Below are positions 1 to 8,131 of a DNA stretch of 36,448 nt, in pieces (position 1 is the stretch's first letter; the number at the start of each line of letters is the position of its first letter). This DNA is from an uncultured Opitutia bacterium (GTDB lineage Bacteria; Verrucomicrobiota; Verrucomicrobiia; Opitutales; Opitutaceae). The translations under genes and the position numbers were made by a program. The notes below the pieces were generated by a model. The model was not told the origin of the DNA, did not search any database, and was given only the letters and a program-made list of their open reading frames with translations. Location of the stretch: positions 1 to 36,448 of the forward strand of contig CAIJZY010000002.1 in assembly GCA_903825285.1 (NCBI GenBank). The letters are read 5' to 3'.

Positions 1-142
1 ATTCCTGGTGGATTTCACTCATCGAGGCATGGCGGCATAATCGGCCCTCCGCGGAGCTTCAACCCGCAAAATATCCGTAACCGCCCAGCCCGGATTTTGA
101 TTTGCTTTCCCGGAATCGGAGGACTCAGTTTCCGCCTACCTA

Positions 143-838
143 ATGAGCGACTACGATTCCGATGGCGGGCCGGAGAATGAGTGGGAGGAACGCGGCGAAC
201 TGGCGTGGAACGAATTCGATTGGGAACGCTATTTGCGCGAGCAGGACGACACCATTCACCGCTACCTCGGCTTCTACGAGGCGTTCCGCAACCACCCGAA
301 TCGCATCGACGCCGTCGCCGAGCAGATGGGCTGGGGCCAGGGCAACTGGAGCGAAGCTCCCGCCGAGGAAGAGACCGCCGAGGTCGCCGAGGAGGACAGC
401 GCCGCCGATGTGCCGGAATACGGCGAGCCCGAGGTCTACACGCTGCACAAGAACCCGATTTTCGTCGCCACCAAGGCCATTTACCTGGGGGTGAAGCGCC
501 AGTGGGAGCTAAGCGCCGGCGACAGCGCCAAGGTGCCCGCCGCGCTCGCGCTGGCCCTGCTGGCCTCGCTGCACCGCGGCGAGGAACAGGCCGTCCAAGC
601 CATCCACGCCCTCGATTTCGGCGACTACGCCATGGCCGTCAGCCTCTTCAAGCGCGCGCTCAGCGGGCTCAACGAGTCGCTCACGCTGCTCAACGCCGCC
701 GAAGCCGCCAAACACCCTGCCGTGATGGCCTATCGCGAAGCGACCCTGCCCCGCCTGTTTGACCTCCGCGAAATCTGGCTCCGCGTGATCGCCGAGTGCC
801 GCGAGGAACTGGATCGTCCGGTGGACGAGGAGAGCTGA
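143..838 (+). CDS. Acidic hypothetical protein
   Basis: This is a 231-residue protein that I do not recognise. The N-terminal third is strongly acidic and rich in Trp and aromatic residues. An Ala/Glu-rich low-complexity linker follows at about residues 74-94. The C-terminal part (about 100-225) looks wholly alpha-helical and Ala/Leu-rich, with a helix-turn-helix repeat feel similar to TPR-like folds. There is no signal peptide or membrane segment, so it is probably cytoplasmic. Coding is supported by the high third-position GC and by an ATG that follows a pyrimidine-rich leader. No Shine-Dalgarno sits at a usual distance; a GGAGG lies more than 20 nt upstream. It ends 20 bp before the lipoprotein gene, so the two may be co-transcribed. 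Function unknown. Confidence 0.7.
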   Translation: MSDYDSDGGPENEWEERGELAWNEFDWERYLREQDDTIHRYLGFYEAFRNHPNRIDAVAEQMGWGQGNWSEAPAEEETAEVAEEDSAADVPEYGEPEVYTLHKNPIFVATKAIYLGVKRQWELSAGDSAKVPAALALALLASLHRGEEQAVQAIHALDFGDYAMAVSLFKRALSGLNESLTLLNAAEAAKHPAVMAYREATLPRLFDLREIWLRVIAECREELDRPVDEES

Positions 839-858
839 GCCAGCGCCCTCCAGCTTGC

Positions 859-1359
859 ATGCTCTCGCGCGACGGCATCACCGGAGAGCGTGGTGCCGGG
901 CTGATTTTTGGAAGACTTTTCCTCCCGCTAGTGATGCTGGTACTGGCTGGTTGCGGAGCCCTCACGTTGTCGCCGCTGACCAGCGAAGATCGTTCCGTTT
1001 CGCCCGTGGTGGATGCGGGAAAGTCGGTCATCTTGAAGGAATCGATGGTTTGGTATGATCAAGAGGTGGCGACTCGTGGGATCAGGTTCCCTGAAGGCCA
1101 GTACCTGCTCGAAGCGGAAGACGCCGAGTATTACTATTTTCGTTCCCCGTCGCCGCTCGAATACCGGATTTTCCAGAATGGAAGCCTTACCGACGGACGG
1201 TTCATGCCCGGCGGACTGTTTCTGAGCAAAGCACTTATCAACATGGTTCCGGCAGGAGCCTATCTGTCCGTCGAAGACCCCAAGCAAAAGACCCTGACCT
1301 GGAAATTGGGCAGTAATTTTCTCCGCAAGGAAGGATCGCTTTGGACAAAGAATTTCTGA
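859..1359 (+). CDS. Putative lipoprotein of unknown function
   Basis: This 166-residue protein carries a lipoprotein signal: a hydrophobic stretch (about residues 16-31) ends in a VLAGC lipobox with Cys32 as the predicted lipidated residue. The mature part is short, probably beta-rich, with an aromatic EYYYF patch, and shows no domain I recognise. The open frame extends upstream to 796, overlapping the previous gene. I chose the ATG at 859 because it gives a sensible signal peptide and avoids the overlap; an internal ATG just before the lipobox (codon 26) would leave too short a signal. Base composition is less GC-rich than the neighbours, which may indicate later acquisition or weak selection. 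It is expected in the periplasm, anchored to a membrane. Confidence 0.65.
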   Translation: MLSRDGITGERGAGLIFGRLFLPLVMLVLAGCGALTLSPLTSEDRSVSPVVDAGKSVILKESMVWYDQEVATRGIRFPEGQYLLEAEDAEYYYFRSPSPLEYRIFQNGSLTDGRFMPGGLFLSKALINMVPAGAYLSVEDPKQKTLTWKLGSNFLRKEGSLWTKNF

Positions 1360-1430
1360 ATCAGGAGCCGTCTGGGTCGAAATCCGCCTTGCACTTTCCT
1401 GTCCGCGGGTTTCGCTCGACCCCCTGATTC
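1358..1430. repeat. Two-part inverted repeat before tRNA-Ser
   Basis: GAATCAGG at 1358-1365 is the reverse complement of CCTGATTC at 1423-1430, and GGGTCGA at 1374-1380 of TCGACCC at 1416-1422. The outer and inner arms are contiguous on the right but separated by 8 nt on the left, so the folded form has an 8-nt bulge and a 35-nt loop. The structure begins at the lipoprotein stop codon and ends one base before the tRNA. No T-run follows, so an intrinsic terminator is not supported. It could be a processing signal or the scar of an insertion. Confidence 0.45.
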
Positions 1431-1431
1431 C

Positions 1432-1525
1432 GGAGGGGTGGCTGAGTGGTCGATAGCGGCGCTTTGCTAAAGCGTTATAGGGGTTTAAATCCCTATCGGG
1501 GGTTCGAATCCCCCCCCCTCCGCCA
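1432..1525 (+). tRNA. tRNA-Ser (anticodon GCU)
   Basis: The cloverleaf can be drawn by hand. The acceptor stem pairs GGAGGGG (1432-1438) with CCCCTCC. The anticodon stem GCGCT/AGCGT encloses the loop TTGCTAA, with GCT at 1466-1468. A long class II variable arm pairs TATAGGG with CCCTATC (the outermost pairs are imperfect), as expected for tRNA-Ser. The T arm pairs GGGGG with CCCCC around TTCGAAT. The discriminator is G (1522) and CCA is encoded at 1523-1525. GCU reads the AGC and AGU codons. The 3' end is shared with the first of three hairpins leading to the GIY-YIG gene. Confidence 0.97.
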
Positions 1526-1707
1526 TCCTTCGCCAAGGCTACGGATGGCACGGCCATCCTTACGGTGTACGGGCTCCAAGGATGTCGGTGGGGAAACAGA
1601 GGCGAAGGATGCCCTCCGAAGCTTCAGCGCAGGAGGGCTGGCACGGGGGCTACACCAGTTTCGAGATTTTTACGGTGCTCAGATGGCCTCGACGGGAGGA
1701 CCATCTG
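1522..1707. repeat. Three 7-bp-stem/14-nt-loop hairpins upstream of GIY-YIG gene
   Basis: Three inverted repeats share one geometry, 7-nt arms around a 14-nt loop. They are GCCATCC/GGATGGC at 1522-1528 and 1543-1549, GCCCTCC/GGAGGGC at 1611-1617 and 1632-1638, and CAGATGG/CCATCTG at 1680-1686 and 1701-1707. The first overlaps the discriminator base and encoded CCA of tRNA-Ser. The third ends 10 nt before the GIY-YIG start codon. The loop of hairpin 1, reverse-complemented, matches the loop of hairpin 2 at 9 of 14 positions, suggesting inverted copies. A further GCCATCC at 1553-1559 allows an alternative fold of hairpin 1 with a 3-nt loop. The GGAGGG-C-TGGC run at 1632-1642 resembles the 5' end of the tRNA (GGAGGG-G-TGGC). 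Confidence 0.75.
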
Positions 1708-1717
1708 GGACTCAGGC

Positions 1718-1960
1718 ATGCATTACGTGTACCTCATTGAGAGCGGGCTCGTCTCCGATCACCGCTACGCCGGTTACACCGATGACCTCAGGAAGCGGCT
1801 TGCCGAGCATAACACCGGCAAAAACGTCAGCACCGCCGACTTCAAGCCGTGGCGTCTCCGCACCTACCTCGCGTTCACAAGTAAACGCCAAGCCCTCGCT
1901 TTCGAACGCTATCTGAAATCCGGTTCTGGCCACGCCTTCTCGAACAAGCGCCTCTGGTAA
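1718..1960 (+). CDS. GIY-YIG domain nuclease (mini, URI-type)
   Basis: This 80-residue protein consists of a single GIY-YIG domain and nothing else. The first motif is YVY (residues 3-5), the second YAGYT (17-21). Arg27 in the LRKRLAEHN helix and Glu63 in AFERYLKSGSG fit the catalytic Arg and metal-binding Glu of the family. Length matches the small stand-alone YhbQ/URI type often annotated as excinuclease-like. The open frame extends upstream to 1565, but that part runs through the hairpin region and is not protein-like, so I start at ATG 1718. A GGGAGGA lies within the third hairpin loop, 17 nt upstream. Its position next to tRNA-Ser behind a set of hairpins suggests a small mobile or homing unit, though the real substrate is unknown. 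Confidence 0.85.
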   Translation: MHYVYLIESGLVSDHRYAGYTDDLRKRLAEHNTGKNVSTADFKPWRLRTYLAFTSKRQALAFERYLKSGSGHAFSNKRLW

Positions 1961-1999
1961 TTTCCACGGAGGTTGACGTGCCTCCCGTCCGTCCTACGC

Positions 2000-2030
2000 A
2001 AAAAACCCGCGCCGTTACCGGCGCGGGTTT
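2000..2030 (-). terminator. Rho-independent terminator of metK-ahcY
   Basis: A 12-bp perfect stem (AAACCCGCGCCG, 2003-2014, with its complement at 2019-2030) closes a 4-nt loop. Read on the minus strand, the GC-rich hairpin runs into a T-run (complement of the A-run 2000-2005). It lies 40 nt past the ahcY stop codon. On the plus strand only three T follow, so it is a poorer terminator for the GIY-YIG gene. Confidence 0.9.
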
Positions 2031-2069
2031 GAAGTTGGCAGAGGCAGCCAGAGCCGCCGGCCCGGAGGC

Positions 2070-3503
2070 TCAGTACCGGTAATGCTCGGCCTTGTACGGG
2101 CCTTCCACCGGGACGCCGAGATAGGCGGCTTGCTCCTTCGTGAGCTTGGTCAGCTTGGCGCCGATCTTCTCCAGGTGCAGGCGGGCGACTTCCTCGTCGA
2201 GGTGCTTCGGCAGGCGGTAGACGCCGATCTTGTAGCTGTCCTTGTTCTTCCAGAGGTCGAGCTGCGCGAGCGTCTGGTTGGTGAAGCTATTCGACATCAC
2301 GAACGACGGGTGACCCGTCGCGCAGCCGAGGTTCACCAGCCGGCCCTCGGCCAACAGGTAGATGCTGTTGCCCTTGGGGAACGTGTAGAGGTCGTATTGC
2401 GGCTTCACGTTGATGCGCTTCGCATCGGACGTGTTCAGGCGGTCCACTTGGATCTCATTGTCGAAGTGGCCGATGTTGCAGACGATGGCCTGGTCCTTCA
2501 TCGCGCGCATGTGCTCGAGCGTGATGATGTCCTTGTTGCCGGTCGTCGTGACGTAGATGTCGGCGGTGCCGAGCGTGGACTCGATCGTGTTGACCTCGAA
2601 GCCCTCCATCGCGGCCTGCAGGGCGTTGATGGGGTCGATCTCGGTGACGATCACGCGGGCGCCAAAGCCCTTGAGCGAGAACGCCGAGCCCTTGCCGACG
2701 TCGCCGTAGCCGCAGACGCAGGCGACCTTGCCGGCGATCATGACGTCCGTGGCGCGCTTGAGGCCGTCGGCGAGCGACTCGCGGCAGCCGTAGAGGTTGT
2801 CGAACTTGGACTTGGTGACGGAGTCGTTGACGTTGATGGCGGGCACGCGGAGCTTACCCTTCTCCAGCATCTGGTAGAGGCGGTGGACGCCGGTGGTGGT
2901 CTCCTCGGAGACGCCGCGCCAGTCCTTCGCCAGGGTGGTCCAATGCAGCGGGTCCTCCTTGTGGATGCGCTTGAGCAGGTCCTTGATCACCTGCTCCTCG
3001 TGGGAGCCGGACTTGGAGTTGACCCAGTCGCTGCCCTCCTCGAGCTCGCAGCCCTTGTGGATGAGCAGCGTGACGTCGCCGCCGTCGTCGACGACGAGCT
3101 GCGGGCCCTTGCCGCCAGGGAACGAGATGGCCTTGAGGGTGAGCTCCCAGTATTCCTCGAGCGTCTCGCCCTTCCACGCGTAGACCGGCGTGCCGGATTT
3201 CGCGATGGCCGCGGCGGCGTGATCCTGCGTCGAGAAAATGTTGCACGAGGCCCAGCGCACGTCGGCGCCGAGCTCCTTGAGCGTCTCGATCAGCACGGCG
3301 GTCTGGATCGTCATGTGCAGCGAGCCGGTAATCCGCACGCCCTTGAGGGGCTTGGTCGGGCCGAACTTCCGGCGGACGGACATGAGGCCGGGCATTTCGT
3401 GCTCGGCGATGGAAATTTCCTTCCGGCCCCACTCGGCCAGGGAAATGTCCTTCACCTGGTAGTCGGGCGTCTTGGATTTGGCGGCTTTGGTTGCGTTGGC
3501 CAT
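2070..3503 (-). CDS. ahcY: Adenosylhomocysteinase (SAH hydrolase)
   Basis: AhcY hydrolyses S-adenosylhomocysteine to adenosine and homocysteine, removing the inhibitory product of SAM-dependent methylation. It is a cytoplasmic NAD+-containing tetramer. The 477-residue length fits the long bacterial form. Visible motifs include [12 protein letters not shown] near the N-terminus, [13 protein letters not shown], the NAD-binding [11 protein letters not shown], the NIGHFDNEI segment and the canonical C-terminus PYKAEHYRY. The frame is open 24 codons further upstream, but that overlaps metK. The ATG at 3503 (MANATKA) gives a 23-bp gap after metK and a normal N-terminus. The minus-strand leader is pyrimidine-rich with no Shine-Dalgarno. 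It forms an operon with metK, so SAM synthesis and SAH removal are co-expressed. Confidence 0.97.
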   Translation of the reverse strand: MANATKAAKSKTPDYQVKDISLAEWGRKEISIAEHEMPGLMSVRRKFGPTKPLKGVRITGSLHMTIQTAVLIETLKELGADVRWASCNIFSTQDHAAAAIAKSGTPVYAWKGETLEEYWELTLKAISFPGGKGPQLVVDDGGDVTLLIHKGCELEEGSDWVNSKSGSHEEQVIKDLLKRIHKEDPLHWTTLAKDWRGVSEETTTGVHRLYQMLEKGKLRVPAINVNDSVTKSKFDNLYGCRESLADGLKRATDVMIAGKVACVCGYGDVGKGSAFSLKGFGARVIVTEIDPINALQAAMEGFEVNTIESTLGTADIYVTTTGNKDIITLEHMRAMKDQAIVCNIGHFDNEIQVDRLNTSDAKRINVKPQYDLYTFPKGNSIYLLAEGRLVNLGCATGHPSFVMSNSFTNQTLAQLDLWKNKDSYKIGVYRLPKHLDEEVARLHLEKIGAKLTKLTKEQAAYLGVPVEGPYKAEHYRY

Positions 3504-3526
3504 GATAAGGAGGTGTCGGCTGAGGG

Positions 3527-4693
3527 TTACTTCACCGCCGCGCGGAGGGCGGCGACCTTGTTGGTCTGTTCCCACGGGAGCCCCGCCTTGCCGAAGTGGC
3601 CATAGTTGGTCGTCTGGCGGTAGATCGGGCGGAGGAGGTTGAGCTGGGAAATGATCTGGGCGGGCTTGAAGCCGAAGACCTGGGTGACGGCCTTGGCGAT
3701 TTTCTCGTCGGCCACGCGGCCGGTGCCCATGGTGTCAACGTAGACGCTGACGGGCTCGGGATAGCCGATCGCATACGCGACCTGCAGCTCGGCGAGGTCG
3801 GCGAGGCCGGCCGCGACGATGTTCTTGGCGACCCACCGGCACATGTACGCGGCCGAACGGTCGACCTTCGACGGATCTTTGCCCGAGAAGGCGCCGCCGC
3901 CGTGGCGGCCCCAGCCGCCGTAGGTGTCCACGATGATCTTGCGGCCCGTCAGGCCGGAGTCGCCCTGCGGCCCGCCGATGACGAAGCGGCCCGTCGGGTT
4001 GATCAGGAACTGCGTGCGCTTCGTGAGCATGCGCTTCGGGATGACCTTCCGGATGACATTCTCGACCAGGAAGCTCTCGATCTCGCGGTGCGACACGTCA
4101 TCCGTGTGCTGCGTGGAGATGACCACGTTCACCACCTCGACCGGCTTGTCGTTCTCGTAGCGGATGGAGACCTGCGACTTGGCGTCGGGACGCAGCCAGG
4201 CGACCTTGCCCGACTTGCGCAGCTGCGTGAGCTTCCGGCCCAGACGGTGGGCGAACATCACCGGCGTCGGCATCAGCTCCGGCGTCTCGTTGCACGCGTA
4301 GCCGAACATCAGGCCCTGGTCGCCGGCACCCTGCTCGGCCGTTTTCTTGCCCTTGGCCTTGCGGGCGTCGACGCCCTGCGCGATGTCGCCGGACTGCTTC
4401 GTCAGGTAATTGTTGATGAACACCGTGTCGGCGTGAAACACGTCGTCGCTGTTCACGTAGCCGATGTCGCGGATGGCGCCGCGCACGATCGCCTCATAGT
4501 TGAGGTGGGCGCGGGTGGTGATCTCGCCGGCGAGGATCACCATGTTGGACTTTACCATGGTCTCGCAGGCGACCCGGCTGGAGCGATCCTGCGCCAGGCA
4601 GGCATCGAGCACGCTGTCGGAAATGAGATCCGCGACCTTGTCCGGATGCCCTTCACCGACTGACTCAGAGGAGAAAACGAATTGATTGGCCAT
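3527..4693 (-). CDS. metK: S-adenosylmethionine synthetase
   Basis: MetK makes S-adenosylmethionine from methionine and ATP. The 388-residue length is standard. The N-terminus [19 protein letters not shown] carries the ATP-site GHPDK motif. Other signature parts are [12 protein letters not shown] (signature 1) and [19 protein letters not shown] (signature 2), the latter with active-site Lys and Asp residues. The frame extends upstream to 4756, but the ATG at 4693 gives the conserved start. Its leader is strikingly pyrimidine-rich and lacks a Shine-Dalgarno. It is the first gene of the metK-ahcY operon and is divergent from the Hpt gene. I saw no recognisable SAM-type riboswitch in the 168-bp leader region, though I could not fold it properly. 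Confidence 0.97.
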   Translation of the reverse strand: MANQFVFSSESVGEGHPDKVADLISDSVLDACLAQDRSSRVACETMVKSNMVILAGEITTRAHLNYEAIVRGAIRDIGYVNSDDVFHADTVFINNYLTKQSGDIAQGVDARKAKGKKTAEQGAGDQGLMFGYACNETPELMPTPVMFAHRLGRKLTQLRKSGKVAWLRPDAKSQVSIRYENDKPVEVVNVVISTQHTDDVSHREIESFLVENVIRKVIPKRMLTKRTQFLINPTGRFVIGGPQGDSGLTGRKIIVDTYGGWGRHGGGAFSGKDPSKVDRSAAYMCRWVAKNIVAAGLADLAELQVAYAIGYPEPVSVYVDTMGTGRVADEKIAKAVTQVFGFKPAQIISQLNLLRPIYRQTTNYGHFGKAGLPWEQTNKVAALRAAVK

Positions 4694-4861
4694 AGGAGAA
4701 AGCGAAACGAAACCGTCGCCCGAACGGCGTAGCAAGACTATTATCAACGCATGCATATTTTATGATATGAGTGGACGGAACTCCATCCCCCTGCCCATCA
4801 GACTATTGTCACTTGCACCCGCCGGCCCGTACGCATTTCCTACCGCGGTCAGACCCAGCCC
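4694..4861. promoter_or_regulatory. Divergent promoter region metK / hpt
   Basis: This 168-bp spacer separates two divergent genes, so it should hold promoters for both. The only AT-rich patch in it is around 4740-4770, including a CATATTTTATGATATGA stretch. On the minus strand GATAAT (4736-4741) is a possible -10 box, but I find no convincing -35 partner. Exact start sites cannot be assigned from sequence alone. Confidence 0.4.
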
Positions 4862-5224
4862 ATGCCCGATCCCGTCATCATCGATCCGCAGGCCATCGAC
4901 AATCTTCGGGCGCTGAATCCCGGGGATGACGACCAGTTTGTGCGCGAGATCATCGGGATGTTTCTCGACGACACGCCGCTGCGGATCGCCGAGCTGGACC
5001 AGTGCTTCACCTCGGGCGACGCGAAAAAGTTTTCCCGGGCCGCGCACAGCATCAAGGGCAGCTCCGCGAACCTCGGGGCGGCCGCGCTGCGGGCGGTGGC
5101 CGCGCAGCTGGAGGAGCGCTCGCGCGTCGAGCCGGCCTCGACGCTCGGACCGCTGCTGGAGTCGCTGAAGGCGGAGTACGCCCGCGCCGAGGCCGAGCTC
5201 CGGCGGCAGTTTCCGCTCCGCTGA
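4862..5224 (+). CDS. Hpt domain histidine phosphotransfer protein
   Basis: This 120-residue stand-alone Hpt protein would relay phosphate between a hybrid kinase and a response regulator. The motif AAHSIKGSSANLGA places the phospho-accepting histidine at residue 62. The preceding LDDTPLRIAELDQCF helix and the surrounding helices fit the four-helix Hpt bundle, which accounts for nearly the whole protein. No kinase or receiver gene is adjacent, so the partners lie elsewhere. It converges with the uracil-DNA glycosylase gene, with only 4 bp between stops, and diverges from metK. Cytoplasmic. The pathway it serves cannot be inferred from this context. Confidence 0.92.
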   Translation: MPDPVIIDPQAIDNLRALNPGDDDQFVREIIGMFLDDTPLRIAELDQCFTSGDAKKFSRAAHSIKGSSANLGAAALRAVAAQLEERSRVEPASTLGPLLESLKAEYARAEAELRRQFPLR

Positions 5225-5228
5225 CGCC

Positions 5229-6140
5229 TCAGGCGCGGTCGAGGAAGAACCCGCGCTGCCTCTCGGAGACGGTCAGGCCCGCGTGCTCCATCACCTGCAG
5301 CAGGTCCTCCCAGATCATCCGCTTTGAGCGGTTCGACTGGTTCCGCAGGATGTAGCTGGGATGGTACGTCACCATCAGCGGCTTGCCGGCGAATTCCTTC
5401 CAGCGCCCGCGCACCTCGCCGAGCGCCTTGAAGGTGCCGAAGCCCAGGAGCCCCTGCGCGGCCGTCGAGCCGAGGGCCACGAGCAGCTCGGGATTCACCA
5501 CCTCGATCTGCGCCTTGAGATACGGCAGGCAGTAATGCAGCTCCTGCTCCGTCGGCGGCCGGTTGCCGAACTGCACGCCGCGCGCATCCAGCGGCATCTC
5601 GGGGCGCCAGTTCATGATGTTCCCGATGTAGACGTCGGCGCGCTGCAGGCCCATCGCCCCGATCATCTTGGTCAGAAGCTGGCCCGCGGGGCCGACGAAC
5701 GGCTCGCCCTGCACCTCCTCCTCCGCGCCGGGCGCCTCGCCGACGAACATGATCCGGGCGTCGAGGCTGCCGACGCCGAGCACGACCTGCTTGCCCGGCC
5801 GCACATGGGCCCGGCAGACCGGGTCGTTGGTCACATGCGCCTTGAGCGCGGCCCAGCGCGTCGCCTTGTCGCCTTCCGGCAGCGTGAATGGCTGGGGCTC
5901 GGGAATGGGCGCGGCCCCCGTCTCCACGGGCTTGGTCGCATAGGTCCGGGCCGGTGTCTCGTAGGCCTTGGGCGCAGGCGCGGCGGCCGGGGCCGGCGGC
6001 ACGGCGGGCCCGGCCTGCGTCCGACGTCCCACCGCCGCGCGCAGCTGCTGCAGGCTCGCATCCGACACGGGGAGCGTCCTCACGCCCAGCGCCTTCAGGC
6101 GCTTCAGTTCGGCGGCAATGGCGGTTAGCGAGGCGCGCAT
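5229..6140 (-). CDS. Uracil-DNA glycosylase, family-4-like, with altered Fe-S ligands
   Basis: This 303-residue protein has a basic N-terminal helix, a Pro/Ala-rich linker (about 43-90) and a C-terminal UDG superfamily domain. Motif A is GEAPGAEEEVQGEPFVGPAG (134-153) and the C-terminal motif is HPSYILR with His260; both are typical of family 4, which removes uracil from DNA. Family 4 enzymes hold a 4Fe-4S cluster with four cysteines. Here only Cys109 and Cys204 remain: the second position reads His112 (CRAH instead of CRAC) and the third reads Trp178 (NWRP instead of KCRP). The cluster is therefore probably absent or remodelled. It is the last gene of a four-gene minus-strand operon, 6 bp after ribE. 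Confidence 0.88.
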   Translation of the reverse strand: MRASLTAIAAELKRLKALGVRTLPVSDASLQQLRAAVGRRTQAGPAVPPAPAAAPAPKAYETPARTYATKPVETGAAPIPEPQPFTLPEGDKATRWAALKAHVTNDPVCRAHVRPGKQVVLGVGSLDARIMFVGEAPGAEEEVQGEPFVGPAGQLLTKMIGAMGLQRADVYIGNIMNWRPEMPLDARGVQFGNRPPTEQELHYCLPYLKAQIEVVNPELLVALGSTAAQGLLGFGTFKALGEVRGRWKEFAGKPLMVTYHPSYILRNQSNRSKRMIWEDLLQVMEHAGLTVSERQRGFFLDRA

Positions 6141-6146
6141 AGCGGC

Positions 6147-6743
6147 TCAGGCGGAGCGGGTGCCCAGCAGTTTTTCCACGTACTTCCCGAGCAGGTCGAA
6201 CTCCAGGTTCACGCCGTCCCCCACCCGCTTCGCCCGGAGATTGGTCGCCGCGAGCGTGTGCGGGATGAGCCACACGGCAAAGCTGTCGCCGTCCACCTCC
6301 GCCACGGTCAGGGAGATGCCGTCCACCGCGATGCTGCCCTTGTGGATCAGGTAGCGACCCGACCCGGCCGGGGCGCGGACGCGGAGAAAATAGTCCCGGC
6401 CGCGCGGCTCGATGAGCTCCACGACGCCGAGCCCGTCGATGTGGCCCGTCACGAAATGCCCGCCCACCTTGCCGTCGAACCGGAGGCTGCGCTCAAGGTT
6501 CACCGCCGCGCCGCGGTCCAGCGCCGCGAAGTTGGTGAGGCGCCGCGTCTCCTCGAGCACGTCAAAGCCGAAGGTGCGGCCGTCGAAGCGGGCGACGGTC
6601 AGGCAGCAGCCGTTGACCGCGATGCTGTCGCCCACCGCCGTGCCCGCGCGCGTGACCTCCGCCGCGATCTCCAGCCGCCAGGCCGCGGCCTCCGGGGTGA
6701 AGGCCGACACGGTGCCGGTTTCCTCGACGATGCCGGTGAACAT
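6147..6743 (-). CDS. ribE: Riboflavin synthase, alpha subunit
   Basis: Riboflavin synthase converts two 6,7-dimethyl-8-ribityllumazine molecules into riboflavin and a pyrimidinedione. The 198-residue protein starts with the hallmark MFTGIVEETG. It shows the two lumazine-protein barrels typical of the trimer: the first holds AVNGCCLTV and VNLERSLR..GGHFVTGHIDG, the second GSIAVDGISLTV. Length is typical. It starts 2 bp after the pseudo-HtrA gene and is followed 6 bp later by the glycosylase, so it is translated inside an operon unrelated to other riboflavin genes. No FMN riboswitch is expected or seen at this internal position. Confidence 0.96.
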   Translation of the reverse strand: MFTGIVEETGTVSAFTPEAAAWRLEIAAEVTRAGTAVGDSIAVNGCCLTVARFDGRTFGFDVLEETRRLTNFAALDRGAAVNLERSLRFDGKVGGHFVTGHIDGLGVVELIEPRGRDYFLRVRAPAGSGRYLIHKGSIAVDGISLTVAEVDGDSFAVWLIPHTLAATNLRAKRVGDGVNLEFDLLGKYVEKLLGTRSA

Positions 6744-6745
6744 GG

Positions 6746-8131
6746 TCAGCGCAGCTTCACGCGCAGGACGGCGGTCTCGCCGCCGCGGCTCACGAGCAGC
6801 ACGAACTCCGCGCGGCCGAGGTCCGCCTCGATCTCGGCCAGTTTCTGGGCCGCGGCCGCGAAGGTCTTCACCTCCACGCCGTCGATCTCCTTGATCCAGT
6901 CGTCCGTGTGCAGCCCCGCCCCGCCCGCCGGGCCGTTGGGCTTCACAAAGTGCGCGATGACGCCGCTCGCCGCGGACTTCCGCACGCGCAGGGCCACCGC
7001 GTCGCCATAGACAAATTCCCGGATGGTGAGACCGATCCGGTCGAAATACTTCCGCTCCGCCTCGCCCATCAGCCGCGGCTCCTCGCCAAGGACGGTCTTG
7101 AGCTCCAGGCGGGCATCGCCGCGCAGCACGGTGAGCGCCATGGTGGCGCCGGGCTGGCGCCGCTCCACCTCGCGCTCCACGTAGGCCACCACCACGCGGT
7201 CGGGCTTCATGCGCGGCAGCGGCGCGCCGTCGATCGCGAGGAGGATGTCGCGGGCCTTCATCCCGGCCAGCTCCGCCGGGCTGCCCTCGAGCACCTCGCT
7301 CACCACGACGGCGGACTGGTTCTCCAGGTGGAGGAACTTGGCGACGTCGGGATCCACCGGCTGCATGCCGAAGGCGCCGAGCCAGGCCAGCGGCCGGCCG
7401 AAGAAGTTGGTCGGCACGCGGCCGAGGTACGGCAGGACGTCGGACGCGAGCAGGAAGGCGCTGCTTTCCTCGACGTTGACCAGCACGACCGGCGTGCCGG
7501 AGCGGTCCATGCGGGAGAACTGGACGAAGCTCTGGCCGAAGGAACTGGCGGCGAGGCCGACAAACTCACCCGCGCGGTTGAACACCGGCAGGCCGGGGCC
7601 CGCCACCTCCTGCAGCGCGATCGCGGTCCGCTGCGGCAGGGACTGGACGAGTGCGACCCGGCTCACCAGCAGGTAGGGCTGGAAGTCCTCCTCCTTGTTC
7701 CGCAGGCCGATGCCCCAGACCTCCTCGGCCATGGCGGGCTCGCGTTGCTGATGGGCGGCGAAATCCGTGATCGGCTGCAATTCGGTCCGCTGCGTTGCGT
7801 CCGCCCGGACGTAGTGCCAGCCCGTCAGCGCATCCTGCCCCAGGTAGACGCCCGGCACGCCCGTGGCGCTGCCGGCGCGGTAAACCTTGAACTCCTTCAG
7901 CTGCGACGGGGTCATGCGCGGGTTCACGGCAACGGGCGGCAGGATGATCGTGCCGTTGTGGTCGATCACGGTGCCGTACGCGATGGTGGGCCGGCGCTCG
8001 GTCTCGGTCTCGGTGTAGAACTCGACCGCGACCACGGTCTTGAGGCGCTCGGACCAGAGCGCGGGCAGCTCGGCGGCGCGGACGGCGCCCCCGGTGAGGA
8101 GAAGGCAGAGCAGCAGGCAGCGGGACATCAT
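6746..8131 (-). CDS. HtrA-like pseudoprotease with two PDZ domains
   Basis: This 461-residue protein has an N-terminal signal peptide (about residues 1-20), a trypsin-like domain, and two PDZ domains (about 255-345 and 370-455, with SPAELAGMKARDILLAIDG and GPAGGAGLHTDDWIKEIDG). The protease fold is recognisable but dead. The segment matching GLILTNAHV reads GTIILPPVA with no histidine, and the segment matching GNSGGP reads AGPGLP, with Pro179 in place of the catalytic serine. Its ATG overlaps the stop of the active HtrA gene in an ATGA arrangement, so the two are probably translationally coupled. A periplasmic adaptor, substrate-presenting partner or regulator of HtrA is the natural inference. 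The start at 8131 is preferred over the longer open frame, which runs antisense-like through the htrA gene. Confidence 0.85.
   Translation of the reverse strand: MMSRCLLLCLLLTGGAVRAAELPALWSERLKTVVAVEFYTETETERRPTIAYGTVIDHNGTIILPPVAVNPRMTPSQLKEFKVYRAGSATGVPGVYLGQDALTGWHYVRADATQRTELQPITDFAAHQQREPAMAEEVWGIGLRNKEEDFQPYLLVSRVALVQSLPQRTAIALQEVAGPGLPVFNRAGEFVGLAASSFGQSFVQFSRMDRSGTPVVLVNVEESSAFLLASDVLPYLGRVPTNFFGRPLAWLGAFGMQPVDPDVAKFLHLENQSAVVVSEVLEGSPAELAGMKARDILLAIDGAPLPRMKPDRVVVAYVEREVERRQPGATMALTVLRGDARLELKTVLGEEPRLMGEAERKYFDRIGLTIREFVYGDAVALRVRKSAASGVIAHFVKPNGPAGGAGLHTDDWIKEIDGVEVKTFAAAAQKLAEIEADLGRAEFVLLVSRGGETAVLRVKLR

Noticed and set aside
1446-1916. Frame running through tRNA-Ser and the hairpin region
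   Set aside because: It overlaps the tRNA and runs out of frame with the GIY-YIG gene; no protein-like features.
2082-3605. Long plus-strand frame opposite ahcY
   Set aside because: Composition (Val/Leu/Asp/Arg runs) is that of an antisense shadow; ahcY on the other strand is beyond doubt.
4694-4861. Possible SAM or SAH riboswitch upstream of metK-ahcY
   Set aside because: I could not recognise any conserved core of known SAM/SAH classes by eye; a covariance-model search would be needed to revisit this.
6744-6746. FMN riboswitch for riboflavin synthase
   Set aside because: ribE begins 2 bp after the preceding gene inside an operon, leaving no room for one.
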